From positions 4,998,528-5,062,527 of the forward strand of contig NW_025062475.1 of NCBI RefSeq assembly GCF_000002995.4: DNA of 64,000 nt. The letters run 5' to 3'. Both the position numbers and the translations under genes were made by a program. This document shows positions 13,201 through 27,021 of this stretch, piece by piece (position 1 is the first letter of the stretch; every line of letters starts with the position of its first letter). Source of the stretch: Brugia malayi (Eukaryota; Nematoda; Chromadorea; Rhabditida; Onchocercidae). The notes below the pieces were generated by a model, which saw only the letters and a program-made list of their open reading frames with translations, was not told the origin of the DNA and made no database searches.

Positions 13201-16200
13201 GCAAGAGGCTCGTATTCATGCAGACAAAGCAACGAACAGCTTGACAATTTCTGCACCATCACAAACATTTCATTTGAAAGCTCAAAATGAATTGGATCAC
13301 GACAAATGGTTCCATGCACTCGAATGTGCTCGTCATCGCGCTGTTCGTGATGCTGAATCAGGTTTGTTAGAAAAAATTCTCTTTGATTTTTATTCCGCCA
13401 ATTTATTTCCTACTCTTTCGATCATGTTATGAATTTTTCCTTTATGCTTTCCGACTTCGTATCATGAAAATAATTAACACTGTGATTCAAACAATAGAAA
13501 TTAAAGGGAACTACTTCTTGACGACAAACGATGTTTGCGAGAACTTTCAGTGAGAAATTTTAATTTAATCCCTTTTATTCTATCCTTTTATCGTGTTTTT
13601 TTTTTTTTTTTCGAATAACAGTTTTCCTAAAATTATTACTGGGAAAATTCTACATCATCTTATCTTGCATTGGAAATAGTAAGAATACAGAAATATGTTA
13701 GAAGATGTTAGGAGATATTTAAGCCAATTTATCTCAAAAATTTCAATTTATCGGTTCATCATTTTCTATCATCATCATTATGATCTTTATTATCATGATT
13801 ACGAATTAAAGAAGCGAATGAATGATAATTGATATCTGATTTTTCATGGATCAGATTTGTTATAAACGATTGCTAGTTAAAGTATTATTGAATATTTTTT
13901 CTGCTAGCGTTGTACATAATCTGAAATGAATTCTGTTTTGTGATATTTCTTTTTTGTCGTCTTACAGATGAAGATGATGATATTAAGATGAGCGTATCTG
14001 GTAACAGTGGTGCTGCAGCTATAGAAACAATGAATCGAGCAATTGCTGCCAAAATTTTTGATTTAAGAACATGCAGCTCTCTTATTTGTCTGTTTTTATT
14101 TTATTTTTTTTTTTCACTTATTATTAGAGGCTATTAAAAGAATTGTTAGAAGTTGTTATTTCAAATTAGGTTGTAATAATTTTCTGGGATGGTTTCCTTT
14201 TCTTTTTTTGTATTTGATTTTTTATTGACAATGCTATTAAACGAAAATATTTTTTACTGCTTACATTCAGTTTACGAAAATGGGATTTTATCTATGTGAT
14301 CCGATAAGCAGAAAACAGTATACTGTTTACTCCGATTTTCAGCTCTGATTCGTTTATTTATTTTTCAAGATGGACTTTAATTTGGTTCATCTGATTTGCA
14401 ATTTTTAGATTATATATCAAATAAAAAATCACAAATGTATTTAAAAAACCAGTTTTGCAGAGAATCTTAATTTATTCAAAAATTTTAGCGAAACATGGAT
14501 CGGAACTTCTGAAAGCAATGAGTGACCTAGAAAAGACCGGAAAAATTAAAGCGTTGGCTGAACGCATCAACTTATTTAAAATTACAACTGCTGCGATGAT
14601 GAAAGCTTGCGAAGAATTTGTCACTCTTACTGCTGAAGTATGATTTTTTTTTTTTTCTTTAAAGACATTTCAAAAGAAGAAAAATGGCCGAAATTTTATC
14701 AAAAAAGAAAGAAATGAAATTTTATACTAATAATCGGAAACTTTTAACAATAAAATAAATTAAGGAACGTAGAGTTAAAAAGAAAAAGCTGATAAATGAG
14801 GATTTGAAAACTTAAACGAAATCTTTTAAATTGTAGAATGATATAGGTTTTGTCCGCAGTTAATAACCTAAATAACTTTACAAGTTGGCTGTTTTGTACA
14901 TTTTAAAATTCTGAAAAAGAGTTTTTAGACTTAAATCAAATTGCTCTAGGTTTATGCTAAATAAGGTGAGGAAGCTAATTATTTATTATTCAAATTAATC
15001 TTATCGATTAAACAGTATAGGAATCGAAAAAAGTTGGACGTTATGCAGCAAATGAACATGAACAACGCCTCAGATTGCAAGATCAATTAGAAGAGCTTGC
15101 GCAACAACATAGTAAACTTGAACGTGTGGCATATCGTTCGACACACAAAGGCAGTGTTGCTTCAGAACCACGTAAATCTTACAAAAATCTTTATGAAAGT
15201 CAAAATCAGTGTTTTTTTTTTTTTCCTTTTATATAATAAGATATTTGTTTTGATAAGGAAAATTGTAATTAAAATTCATCTCTTCTCGCATCTTCTAGAA
15301 TTGATATGGAATATCTGCAACTTTCACGATGTCTTGCAGTGATAAGCAAGTGGTAGTATATTGCTGGAACTTTTCTGGTTCTACTTTTTAAATAATAATG
15401 ATAAAGTTTTTCTTATTTTATTAAAAGATGATTTATTATAGCATTTTTGGATGCGGAAGAAGAATTTCATGATGCATATGATTATGTTTCTGATATGCAT
15501 GATGATGGCAGGTAGGATGATTAATATTTTGCAGTTTTGCAACTAATAGAAAAGCATACTGCTGCGTAAACATTGGGAATTATTATCTGAAATAGCATCG
15601 TATCTTTAATTTTGTTTTCATCTTTCAGAAAATCTAGTTCTTCTCAGACTGAATCTATTGGTGAAGTGACAAATTCGAAATTATTTAATGCGGAAATTAT
15701 TTATCCAAAAATAGTAAAGGTATAGATTTCTAATTTTATCCGTTATTGTTAAAAATGAAACAATAACGGTACACAGTAATATATTTTTGCAGTCGGAAAC
15801 CAGGTTAACCCGTTCTGCTCCAACAACCCAACATTCACGACAGCGTCGTACCAAAATACCCGAAAGACCACAAACTTCTATCAGTTTGTGGTCTATTATG
15901 CGCAATTGTATTGGCAAAGAATTGAGCAAAATCCCGATGCCTGTATGCTAATTTTTAAATTCACAGATTATTTGGAAGGAAATAATCATTAATTTACAAT
16001 CAGTTGTAGGATAGGAGACAAGTTATGCTAATGCCTAAGAGATTATAATGATTGGGGAGGAAAGCATCCGTTGTGTGATAATTAAATAAATCATCGAAAT
16101 TATTCATGCTTTTATTTGTGCTCTTTTTTTCAATGCACGCATTGCTGTAGAATTATTTAATTCAAACTTCCTTGAATATAGCCCATGCAACAATTCCATA

Positions 16201-18635
16201 AATTTATACACACTTCTGCAGAGATATAACACAAATCTATCATTTCTCATCTAAATTTTTGCAGGTGAATTTTAGTGAACCACTTTCTGTGCTACAAAGG
16301 ATTTCTGAGGATCTCGAATATTCTTACTTATTAGATGAAGGAGCAGAAAAGGCAGATTCACTTGAGCAAATGTGCTATGTAGCGGCATTTGCAGTTAGTG
16401 CATATTCGACGACGGGTTATCGTACAACGAAACCTTTCAATCCTTTACTCGGTGAAACATTTGAGTGTGATCGATTCGATGATCTTGGTTGGCGTTCTTT
16501 TGCCGAACAAGTGGGTATAAATTGTTTCTGGATTTTTCCCTGCCTAAATTAAAATGGAATTATGCTCTATGTGACGAGGTACTCCTTGCTGACCTTAGAT
16601 AACATTCCATATAATTTTATAATTGTTTTAATGGGTAGATTTTCCAAACTTCGTCTATACTATGAAATACAATACGATAAAGTAGTTTCGATAAAGTTTT
16701 TAGGTAAGTCATCATCCACCAATAACAGCACATCATGCTGATGGCCGTAAATGGACTTTGCACCAGGACTTCTCGATGACATCACGTTTTCGTGGAAAAT
16801 ATTTATCAGTAACACCTGTCGGTTATACATATGTTAAGGTAAATTAGTATTAATTTCTAATATGAAATGTCAAATTTTCGGATTACTAAGAAATCTATTT
16901 CCTTATAACTAAGTATTCATTATAGTTACTGTACTGATTTAAAATTAATCATTATAAGATAATAAATGGTGATTGGTATCTAATATAATTTTCTTTTATT
17001 TGTATTAAAAAATCGTTGTTTCAGTTTCTTGATAGCGGAAATGAATATTCGTATAAGAAAGTTACTACCACAGTACATAATATCATCGTAGGTAAACTAT
17101 GGATAGATAATCACGGTGAGATGTTAATTGAAAATCACAAGACTGGTGATAAATGTGTCTTGAAATTCCATCCATACAGCTATTTTTCGCGTGAACCTCC
17201 GCGAAAGGTTAAATTTCTTTGTTCTTATAACTTATGTTTTGTAAATTGTAGAAAAAAAAATGCTTCGATCAGAAGATCTTTAAATTATCTTTTTATTACA
17301 ATGACTTGTATTGGATTTATGTTTAAAAAAAAATTATCCAGCGCAATTGAATCTCTAGGTAAAGAGGACATAGATTGTTGAGTTCCATTTTTGTGACTAA
17401 CATTAGAAGTAAAATTGAAGTATATGTAATTAGAAAAAGATTTATTTTTTTTTTATTAAAATCATTCTTGCTGTTGTTTATTTTAAGAAAATCTTACTGT
17501 TGAAGATAGCTGGTTTCGTGAAAAATCCAATTGGGGAAGTTCACTGGCTTATCCAAGGTATCTGGGATAGCTATTTGGATATACTTAAGGTCACAAATGA
17601 AGTTAACACTGGTGAGAATGCACGCTTTGAGACGGATACACCAAATCGAATCTGGACGATCAATTCATCAATGTGTGTTATTTACATAGAAATTTTTTAG
17701 CTATTTCATAATGAAAACTAATTTTCAAATTATGTCTTATAATTCGCTCGAAAAATCGGACAATAAAGTGATTTGATTCCTCTAATATCCAATGGAAATC
17801 TTGTAGTGTTCACAAGTAAAAATTAGTTCCTATTGCACAAATGTTTAATTTTCTTAATTTTGAAATTCTTTTTTTTCTTATTTTTTGATTTCTCTTCAGA
17901 CTATATATGATCAGAATTTCAGAGAAAATAGTGAGAAGATGTATTATTTCACAAAGCTGGCAATTGAATTAAATGAACCAGAAGAAGGTGTAGCTCCAAC
18001 AGATTCACGACTTCGTCCCGATCAACGATTAATGGAAGACGGAAAATGGAATGAAGCAAATGAAATGAAAGTAAAAATTGAGGAGAAGCAGCGTGCAGTT
18101 CGTCGAGAACGAGAAATTTTAGCACAAAAAGCTTTACAAAGAGGTATTTCTTATCTTTGCAAAATTATTTCAAACATAATGCCTTTTCTTTATTTATATA
18201 TGGAAACGAGACTTATTTCAATTTCTTTTCGTTGCTCTTTTTTTTTAATTCTTTTTATAAATTTCTTGTTTATCAAAAGAATTTAAAAATAGTAAACATA
18301 TTCTTCTGAAAGTAATGTGATATTCTTATACCGATCTTCATCCCATTTACATTAACTTTACGACTTCAATCCTCTTTTAGGATTAGGACTTAATGATTAG
18401 AGATGAGCTGTTAAATATGAAATAAAATGATTCGTTTTTTTATTAAAGAGTTCGTTATTTTTTGAAGATTTTTTATTTTGCCTTTGCTTCAGGTGAACCA
18501 TTTGAAGAATATAAACCATTATGGTTTAAAAAAGATCAACACGAAGAAACGGGTGCTTTGATACATGTATTTACCGGTGAATATTGGAAGATGAAGAAAA
18601 TTGGTGATTGGTCTAAATGTCCGAGTATATTTTAA
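10214..18635 (+). CDS. Oxysterol-binding protein (OSBP family, PH + FFAT + ORD)
   Basis: Lipid-transfer protein. Family members exchange sterol for PI4P at ER-Golgi contacts. Exons: 10214-10359, 13156-13361, 13968-14087, 14489-14637, 15021-15171, 15442-15511, 15629-15719, 15793-15942, 16265-16510, 16704-16838, 17025-17207, 17506-17676, 17900-18143, 18493-18635. All phases close, giving about 734 aa. A PH domain (GWLLKWTNYIKGYRQRWFVL) opens the protein and is split by a 2.8-kb intron. A coiled-coil segment follows (TCSSLI..KHGSELL..ERINLFKITT). A FFAT-like motif, EEEFHDAYD, in the exon at 15442 predicts VAP binding at the ER. The ORD runs from SLWSIMRNCIGKELSKIPMP through the signature EQVSHHPP (16504-16721), KVTTTVHNIIVGKLW and APTDSRLRPDQR to the end GDWSKCPSIF. 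Exon 12 could instead start at 17488, adding six residues in frame. I prefer 17506 because it matches family spacing. The N-terminus is short; vertebrate OSBP has a Gly-rich leader, so an upstream exon may be missing. Confidence 0.95.
10360..13155 (+). other. Long first intron of the OSBP gene
   Basis: A 2.8-kb intron interrupting the PH domain within an Arg codon (phase 2). It begins GTTAGT and ends TTTTGCAG. The open frames inside it on either strand show no family features. It could hold regulatory elements or an alternative first exon, but I see nothing specific. Confidence 0.7.
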
Positions 18636-20407
18636 AACATTTTCTCTTAATGTGTATTTCCTACTTCAACTTTTTAATATTTTGGTATTTTGGTACTTAA
18701 GTTATTATAGGATCCCTAAAGCATCTTTTCCTTTTTTATTTGTGATACAACCGCGGGTGTAATGAAATGGTAGCTTTTATTTGTGGAACTTTTTTCCTTG
18801 TTTTATGATACTAAATTTTAGCATATTTTAAGTACTTTTATTGTACTAAGACTTAGTCTTATTGCTTTGCTATATGGGATGATTAAAGATTTATGTTGAA
18901 TTTACTTTTGCTCACTGTAACTGATTTATAATGATCATTCCTCAGTTCAGCTTGAAGTTGTCTTTTCACTAGCTTCTCAAATAGCTAATGGAAAAACTTT
19001 AGGATGGTTTTATGAATTGATTTTATGTATATCAATTGTTCCAGCCCACTATTTACTATAATTTATATATTTATTATCATTATTATTATTTTTTTTTTGT
19101 CATTAATAATTACTATTATTATTAATTTTTAATATTATTATCACGATTATTTTTTTATTGTCATTATCGTTATAATTATTACTGTTACTTATACCAGTTG
19201 ATTAGCGCATTACCGTTGTCCTTATTATTGTTAGCATAGCCATAGTAACGTTGTGTATATTTAATTCGTCTACGTCACTCTATCTTTCTCGGTTGTTGTC
19301 ATTCATAATATGAACTACCTTACGAAGCGCACAATTTGCATGAGGAAAACAAAAAAAAAGAAAAATTATGTTTTATAAAATACGAATAAAGCTTTCTCTC
19401 ATTTCACTTTTTGGTTACAAAATAAAAGTAATTTAGAAAATTGATGTGAAAAGATGACCTTTCCTAAATAGTTTTTTTTTTTTTTTTTTTTTAAAGGAAA
19501 TAAATAGAATAGCAGAATATGAATATTCTTTGCTACCAAAAAAAAAGGTTTGAAGGTAGGGATTGTGGTACTACTATTAATTACTCTTCAATAATTATTA
19601 ACTACTGTAATGGTCACATTGTAGTGATGTCCGGGTGCATTTCATATTGTGATGAAAATATTATTAGTTTTGTTACTATAACAATAAAGAATTGCATATT
19701 TCAATTAAGTTATATGTGATTCAGTTCAATTGCATATTTATTTTATTTATTCTCTGTGATGTAGCATTAAAAAAAAGCTGCCAAATTTGCTAGCTAAAAT
19801 TAGCTTTTTAACAAAAAAAAACTTTCTGAAAACCAAACAAAAATAGCAGAATGTTGTAATTTATTCATTTCGTCCTCTAGTAGTAAAATCAAAATAATCA
19901 TTATTTGTTATATTATTAGAACTAATAATAAAAATAATAAATAATAAACCATAATTATGGTAAATCATAAAATGAAACGAAAAATGGCCAAAGTTAGATT
20001 TAAAAAAACAAGAAACAAAAATATTTGCTTAGCTGTTTTAATTGATAACATCTCATGTTATGTAATATTACAATATTTGTTCAATTGTAATTTTGAACCA
20101 AAAAAGAGAACTTTTCATGCCATTTGATTTTTTCAATATTTGTAATAATAGTATTACTATTAACAAAGTGATTGATGATAAAGTAAACATATTTTTACGC
20201 ATAAGCAATTTGACAAATGTTTTGATAGTTACAGTGAGAAAAATTCATTTCCTATTTGGTAATAAACAAAAAAAAAGAAAGAAATAGGATAGTCGTAATG
20301 ATAAAACAAACATTACTAACATAAATGTGTATAAAATAAATTTACCAAATAAATTTTTTCCATTAATTTTTTTTTTCTTTTGAAAAGAAGCTATTGTTAT
20401 TAAATAA
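18636..20407. other. OSBP 3' flank and intergenic DNA
   Basis: The likely 3' UTR of the OSBP gene. An AATAAA at 19385-19390 is the clearest poly(A) signal candidate. Beyond it the sequence is AT-rich without a supported gene. A T-run lies at 19472-19492. The open frames at 19519-19719 and 20093-20287 lack family features or splice context. Confidence 0.5.
19385..19390 (+). promoter_or_regulatory. Candidate poly(A) signal for the OSBP gene
   Basis: Canonical AATAAA about 750 bases after the stop codon. Long for a nematode 3' UTR, so tentative. Confidence 0.3.
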
Positions 20408-22261
20408 ATGGCTATTCTTTATTATTATTCTATTACCATTGTTTTCATACTAGTTGGAAGCACAAAATCAGGTTACAATTGATTTTTAATAATGAATTTT
20501 GTTTATTTCATCAGAAATAGATTATAGTTACAATATTTGCTGGGATAAAAAAATTTTCTTTTTTTTTTCGATAATATTAAGCAAAGTTTTGAAATTTTGG
20601 AAAAGTTTAGTTTGTCAAAAAATTTTTTTAGCTAAAATTTCTTCTAAGTTTTAATTAAGACTGCTTAAACGGAACGTCAAGAGGATGTTACAAAAATGAG
20701 CTGTGCTATAATAATCAATGTTATCCAGCTCATGGACGTAAGTTTATAATATTTCACTGAAATTTTCGCATATTTCATTTCATTTCATTTAAACAAAAAA
20801 GAAAAAGAAGGAATGAAAATATTCGAATAAATGAGAAATAGCTGTGATAGCACGAAAAACTAAGGTGAATAATTTGTAATTTGAAGTGAAATTATTGAAA
20901 ATTGATATGATAATTGATAAAAAAAATGAATCCACTTTAATGTTTCGGAAATAAAATAAATTTTTGAATGCATTTTCAGCCTGCTTTAATGGTATATGTG
21001 AAAAAAGTTTAACGTGTGTAGTTGACAACTGTCTTGACTTATTAGCGAGTATCACAACAAAGAGTATGTTTTGATGTTTTCTTCTTTTTTTTTATTCTGA
21101 ATTATTTTATTTTTTTTTTTATTGTTGTTGTACTCCTTTTTCCGCTGCAAATTTTAATAAATTTCAATATTTATTATAAGTATAAATGAATTATTATAAT
21201 CATACAAATTATGTGCTAAAAGGAGTGATAATTTAAATAAAATAATGCATAATGCAATCGATCGCTGATATGATAAGAGTAGAAGATATCACTGAAATAT
21301 ATTCATTTCATATCTAATGATATGAAATATTTTTGATGAAAAAGAAGAAAAAAGAGATTAAAAATAGTTGTATATAAATTTAGTCTTTTTATTATATAAT
21401 TTATGATTGTTAGTTATAGATGAAATTCACAAATTGATTTCAATACGAATAGAAATGAATAAAAAAAAAAACACTTAAAAATTAACAGAACGAAAAATGC
21501 ATTAGTAATAGCCACAAAAACGAAACATTTTTAAAAATGATTACTAATATAAATAATATATCGTCATTGCAAATAAATAAATAAAGGAACAATGGATTTT
21601 AATTTATTAAAAGTAATTTAATGAATTGCTGCATAAAATATGACTAATTAGCAATGAAGAAGTTATACCATTTTTTATAAAGAAACGATTTTAGAATTAA
21701 CTTCGAATGTTTTTGTTTTTGAAGTAACATTTCTAATTTTGATGATAAGTTTTAATTCTGTTTGAAATTTTATTTAAAATTAAATTAAAATGAAAAAAAT
21801 TTCAGTGATAACAACAAATCCAACATGCTTCGATTATAGCCCATTAGGTGGTTTCAGTGATTGTCCCTCACGTGCACATCTCTGTAACAATCCTATTTAT
21901 TACAATTTAATGACAAAACAATGTCCACGTACGTGTAATCGTTGTTCAAGTATTACTTCTACATTGCTACCACCGATACCAGGTAATTATACTTTTGGAA
22001 TTACAGAAGAACATAAACAGTAAATAATTAACAAAACGGAACATAGCAATTACAGAGCAAATGAAATAAAGCTACTATTTTAACACAAATTTTTCCATTT
22101 TCACTTGAACAAATTAATATTTCATTAACACTACAGGTTGTTTTGATCGAGTTGGAGCAGATGGTCGATCAAACTGTGCGTCCGTTGCGCATCTATGCCA
22201 AAATCTTCTGTACTTTAATGTTATGAAACAGCAGTGCGCACGGACGTGTAAATTTTGTTAA
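20408..22261 (+). CDS. Secreted cysteine-rich protein with two ShKT domains
   Basis: Exons 20408-20471, 20660-20737, 20980-21063, 21806-21982 and 22137-22261 join in phase to about 175 aa. Exon 1 encodes a signal peptide (MAILYYYSITIVFILVG). Exons 2-3 give a compact cysteine-rich region with nine Cys (CLNG, GCYKNELC, CFNGIC and others) that I cannot assign to a family. Exon 4 and the last exon each carry one ShKT (SXC) domain of six cysteines, ending CPRTCNRC and CARTCKFC, with the usual CFD start and YxxM spacing. A Thr/Pro-rich linker separates them. The protein ends exactly at the last cysteine. ShKT domains occur in cnidarian potassium-channel toxins and are common in nematode secreted proteins; some worm versions block lymphocyte Kv channels. 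The channel-blocking Lys-Tyr pair of ShK is not obvious here, so activity is not implied. The exon 2 acceptor is AATTAAG. Confidence 0.85.
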
Positions 22262-24843
22262 AATGACAATAGCAATAATTATAACATATTGGAAATGATA
22301 TACTGAATTCTTATACCAATTCCATTCCATTATTTTTGTAATACGTTCTAATCAAATTATCCAATCCAATGGTAAAAATGAAGAAATTATTATCTAAATT
22401 TCAAATGAAGCAAATTTTAGTGCAAAAAAAAATAAAAAAAGAACAATAGGAAGAATAAGACAGACAAAATAGATTGAAATATAAATAATAATAATAAATA
22501 TTGAAATTAAAAGCTTAGAAAATGAACAGTTAAAGACAAATTATATTATTGCATCCAAAAACAATTAAAGCAAACATTATTTGCTATGGATATTAGTAAT
22601 AAAAAATTTCTAAAAAAAATTTAAGTTAAAAAAAAAAGTTCAAATAATGTTATAAATTATATACATGTTATCATAGTATAAAATTTTTTTTGTTCTGCAA
22701 ATACAGTTCTTTGAAAATAAATAGAGAAATTTCGTGTAACCTTTTAGCTTCTCGAAAAAAGTGGGCATTTATTTGCTCATCCAAATTTAAATTATTTAAA
22801 GACAACAACAAACATAAATAATAATATTAACAAATAGAAAAAATTAAAGTACTATTCTATAACTGAGTTTCATTTCTGTTAAAAACAAAGCATCAAAATT
22901 TCAAAAAATGTTACTGAACTGCAAAAATACAATTATTCTTGCATTTTTTCCATTTTTATTTTCTTTCATATTTTCTTTTTATAATTTTTTATCTTTTCTT
23001 TTTCGCCTCACTCCATTTTTATCTTTTACTACTTTTACCATTTCATAAAATTAATAAAATTCTGATCAATTTCTTTTCTATGCTACAACTTTTTTAATCT
23101 AATTTTTTTCTTTCAAAGTGGATATCTGTGATAATAACTAAACGGACACCACAGTTAATTAATGAAAATATTTTTCTTTCTTTTCCTTCTGCTAAAATGA
23201 ACTAATTTCACTAAAACTCATCAACAAAATTTTAAATATATTTAATTTGCATATATTCAAGTTCATAAACTAAATGCATGTGAATTTATGAATTTTTAAA
23301 ATCTAATACAAAAGTTTTTCAAATGAAACATAATTTTACAGCTGAAAATTGTTACCACTGTTTTACATTCATATCATTAATTTATTATTAAAACACCATT
23401 ATTTTAAAAATTTAATCTCTGCCTTATTATGTGCTCATTTTACAATTTTTAATATGGCAATAATTCCGTTGATAAAAATTTCACTTCAAAATTTTCTTTT
23501 TCTGCAAAAATACTACTGATTCTTCAAGAAATTTTATAAAGCATTTATTTTTTTTAGTTTTTATCACTAATCAAAATACCCGGTGACAATTTATCAGTCT
23601 GTCATGTTTTTGGAATTTCCCACAAAACTGCAACAGATTAATTTTTAGAAATGCAGAAAAAAAAAATAGATTTCAATAGACGAAAAAATTTCGAAAAGAC
23701 AATTCATATTTCATATTCGTTGAAAAAAAAAAAAAAAAAAAACATAACGACTACACAAATGAAGTATAAACAAATTGTAAATTGATTTGATATTGTTTAG
23801 AAAAAAACTAATAAATTCTTATTAAAATTTTTATCAGAAATTTAATTAAAATTATTTCAACTGAATAAGAAGCTGATTCGTGTAAAGGGTGTAATACAGA
23901 TTTTATTACATATTTTGTAAATTATTTCGAGTTTCGAGACAAATATAGGGAATCACCTAAACTGTCATTCTTTGATTTAGTTGGATTTTATCGGTTTTGA
24001 GTGTTGCTTCTGAAACATTAAAATTCTCCCATGCTGACAAAAATTTAAATTGATTTTAGCAATTATGACCTTTCAAGAAAATTTTTCCATTTGCATTTCA
24101 TTACTTTTGGGCTTTTTGATGAAACATACAATTCTAGGTTTTTCCATTCAAAAATAACTGTAATTTCCTGTAAGAAACTTTGATGCTTAAAAATTTTAAT
24201 ATTTTACAAAAACAAGAGGATATTTAGCATATAAAATAAGTAGCACTCATCAATAAAATAGACACCGGCTTATACCTTTTGAAAGGCTTATACCTCCGAC
24301 AAATATGATTAAATCAGCAAATGTTAGATAAAAAGAAAGACAAATGCAAATGAGTGAACGAATAAAATAATATTTTAGTGCATATTCAGGTAGTTTCTTG
24401 CTGGAATTAGCCTTATTTCGAGAGCAAATTATTTAAACACATCAAATTTGTTCGAATCCATTATTTGATGAATTATACAAGAAAGCTTTCTAAACTTCTG
24501 TAACAAGAACAGATACAAAAACGATCTACTGCTGTAGAAATCTTCCGGGAAAATCAAAAGGAACAGTCGAGACAATCAGGGAATTATATAATAGGGAAAG
24601 ATTCATTTCATCACGGTAAAAAATTTTAATCGACAAAAAATGAAAACATATCCCATGCCTTCTTTTGATAGAATTATATGAAAATCCTAGCATCCATAAT
24701 TGACTGATCGGATAGATTTAAAAGATAACGATAGTTTCGTCTAGTTAATTCAAATTTAATTAAAAGCTTGCGCATGTTTCGACCAAATATACGCTACAAA
24801 TACAAATATATACTATGAAATATGAGGACATTTCGGTTGACAA
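22262..24843. other. AT-rich intergenic region between convergent genes
   Basis: No supported gene on either strand. AATAAA at 22431-22436 is a plausible poly(A) signal for the ShKT gene. The rest is A/T-rich with homopolymer runs (for example A-runs near 23724-23741). Confidence 0.55.
22431..22436 (+). promoter_or_regulatory. Candidate poly(A) signal for the ShKT gene
   Basis: AATAAA 170 bases after the stop codon, within an A-rich stretch that would produce the motif easily by chance. Confidence 0.35.
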
Positions 24844-26016
24844 TTATGCGTAGTGATCAATCCGGTTCAGTGCTCGCGAGACCTCAAATCTGCAAAAGCT
24901 TATCTAACATAATATTTAAGATAATGAGTTAACTAATTTTAGACTTTAATGGATTATTGCTCTGTAATTAAACAAAACAATTTCTCACCTAGAATCAGGC
25001 AACGTAAATTTTTTTTAACGAAAATTTTAAAACTTTGAAAATATAAATCATTACCTTAATTTAGCAAAAACTTCCAGATTCATTTCAATCTCCTCTCCAT
25101 CAACAATCAACCAAACCTTCGGATAAAGGCTCTTTCGAATGTTCGAATTAGCCACAACCACATCAATACCCCATTTCATATCGTTATCCGGTTTTGCATG
25201 CCACAAGCGTAACATATGTTGCTTATTCTGTGAAAGAAAATTAATGCTAAATGATAAGTATATTTAAAAAAAATTGATTTTCAACGTTAGTATGTTTTTA
25301 TGTATCAAAAAATTGAAACGGCACTTCTACCACATATTCTTTATTTTATTAAATCACATTACAACGAACCAAATCGGAAAAATCGCTACGCTCCAATACA
25401 GAATTAGGATCATCATGTTTCGTTAGCCGATTCAATTCTTCCAACACAGAAAATAACTCCTTTATTAACTTCGCATCGACATTTATGCATTCATCGTCAA
25501 ATACAGTTCTCGTCCTTACACACCGCCATACTTCTTAAAAAAAGTAACATGAAACTGAAATGTATCCAAATTAAAATTTAATGAAATGCGATTCATGCAA
25601 ACAAAACCATATAACTTACCCAAAGCTAAAATACTTCCAAAGATTTCATCATACACATATCAGCTAACAAAAACTTTGAAGCAAAATTTTAGGAATGAAA
25701 GATTTATAACATATGTGGATAAGCACAAAAAGATTATTGTAAACAAGCCAATTTTAATAAAAAAAAATATGTCTACCAAAATTAATATTTAGATATGTTA
25801 AATATAAACTGTTACTTTTTTGAAAAAAAAAAAATCTACAAATGAGTTATTTCTTCGGAAAGATAAAGTAGAAGAAAAACATGAACTACGTATACTTGAA
25901 GGATAATATGAATTCTGTAAAACAACTGGTATAAAAACATTTTGCATTTCTGACAAAATTCAATAGGAACGAAGAAACAAACCAGTAATAAGATCCGGAT
26001 TCACATTCACATCCAT
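24844..26016 (-). CDS. COMM domain-containing protein (COMMD family)
   Basis: Minus-strand exons 25983-26016, 25370-25533, 25055-25227 and 24844-24889 join in phase to 138 aa. The C-terminal half reads as a COMM domain: LRLWHAKPDNDMKWGIDVVV, SNIRKSLYPKVWLIVDGEE, then FAKLRFEVSRALNRID before the stop. The pattern of a Trp followed by a beta strand, a Pro, another strand and LRxxV at the C-terminus is typical. The SNIRKSLYPKV and FxxLR blocks look most like COMMD5, but I would not fix the paralogue. The N-terminal helical half (EVWRCVRTRTVFDDE, LIKELFSVLEELNRL) fits the HN domain. COMMD proteins assemble with CCDC22/CCDC93 in the Commander complex for endosomal recycling and modulate NF-kB. The start at 26016 gives a short N-terminus, so an upstream exon may exist. 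Exon 2 uses a TTTAAG acceptor. Confidence 0.75.
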
Positions 26017-27021
26017 CAAATCGATTGGAATTTTACGTGAACATCTACAGTTTTACTTCCTACAAAAAAGAAAAAAAAAAAAAAAATAAAATTGAATTGA
26101 TTAGCAAAATTGAAAAAGACAAAACGAAGTAAAAAAAAAAACAAAAGCTAACTATTGATTAAACATCGAATTAACAAATCTCACCATTTCGACACTTCAT
26201 CATCTCCTCAACATTTATTAATTAAACAACTAATTAAGAGATGCTTAATTAATAATTTCGAGTGGAAATTACAATACTTAAGCAAACTGAACTTTGTTCT
26301 TCTTAGCAACTTGAACCACAACCATTCTGCTAACAGTTAATTCCTGAATATTTTCTAAACATTTACTAATTAGTCCACCTGCTACCTGCTAATTAAACAT
26401 TTATTAATGATTGTAAATTTGCGCACATTCATCCGTCACCTTACTTCCTCTCCATCACTGCACCTTCAATACTTTGCTTCTCTGCTCATCACGAGAATTA
26501 CGTCAGTCATCACTGCATTCTCTTCCTAATGCCTACAGTTCTCCATTCACTCTTGATCACTACTCTTCGTACTATTTAAAAATCATTTATTTCTGTGTTT
26601 TCTTACGACCACTGCAAATATATTATATTATAGATTTTTATCAATCTTTGTTTTCTCCATCATATTAATACTATTTTCATTTGTCATTTTTTTACCCTTT
26701 GAAATGAATATGAAAGACGCAAAATCATTGAATTAAAGTTAAAGTGTAAACATGATTCATTATTTTGAGGTTGTACTTTCAAAAAAAAAAGAAAAAGGAG
26801 AAAAGAAGAATTGTATCTTAAAGCTATCAATATGCTTGGATAAATATTGAAGTTTAAAATGTAAATAATGTTAAGAAATGAAACGAATTACACTGAAATT
26901 TAAAATATTTGTGTTGCTACTAATGTATTTTTTTCCTCTCTTCACGAATTCCGAAATAGTATGTGAAGAGGAATAAATTAAATTTGAATTTAAGCAAATT
27001 TTTTGCAGATATTAATGGTAA
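26017..27021. other. Intergenic region between divergent COMMD and JMJD4 genes
   Basis: One kb between two divergent start codons, so probably a shared promoter region. It contains several TTAATTA/TAATTAAAC motifs near 26220-26410 and a locally less AT-rich patch at 26370-26560. The open frame at 26474-26668 has no recognisable feature. Confidence 0.5.

Noticed and set aside
24445..24470. GTTCGAATCC, as in a tRNA T-loop
   Set aside because: The flanks do not form the T-stem, and no acceptor stem or anticodon arm can be drawn around it.
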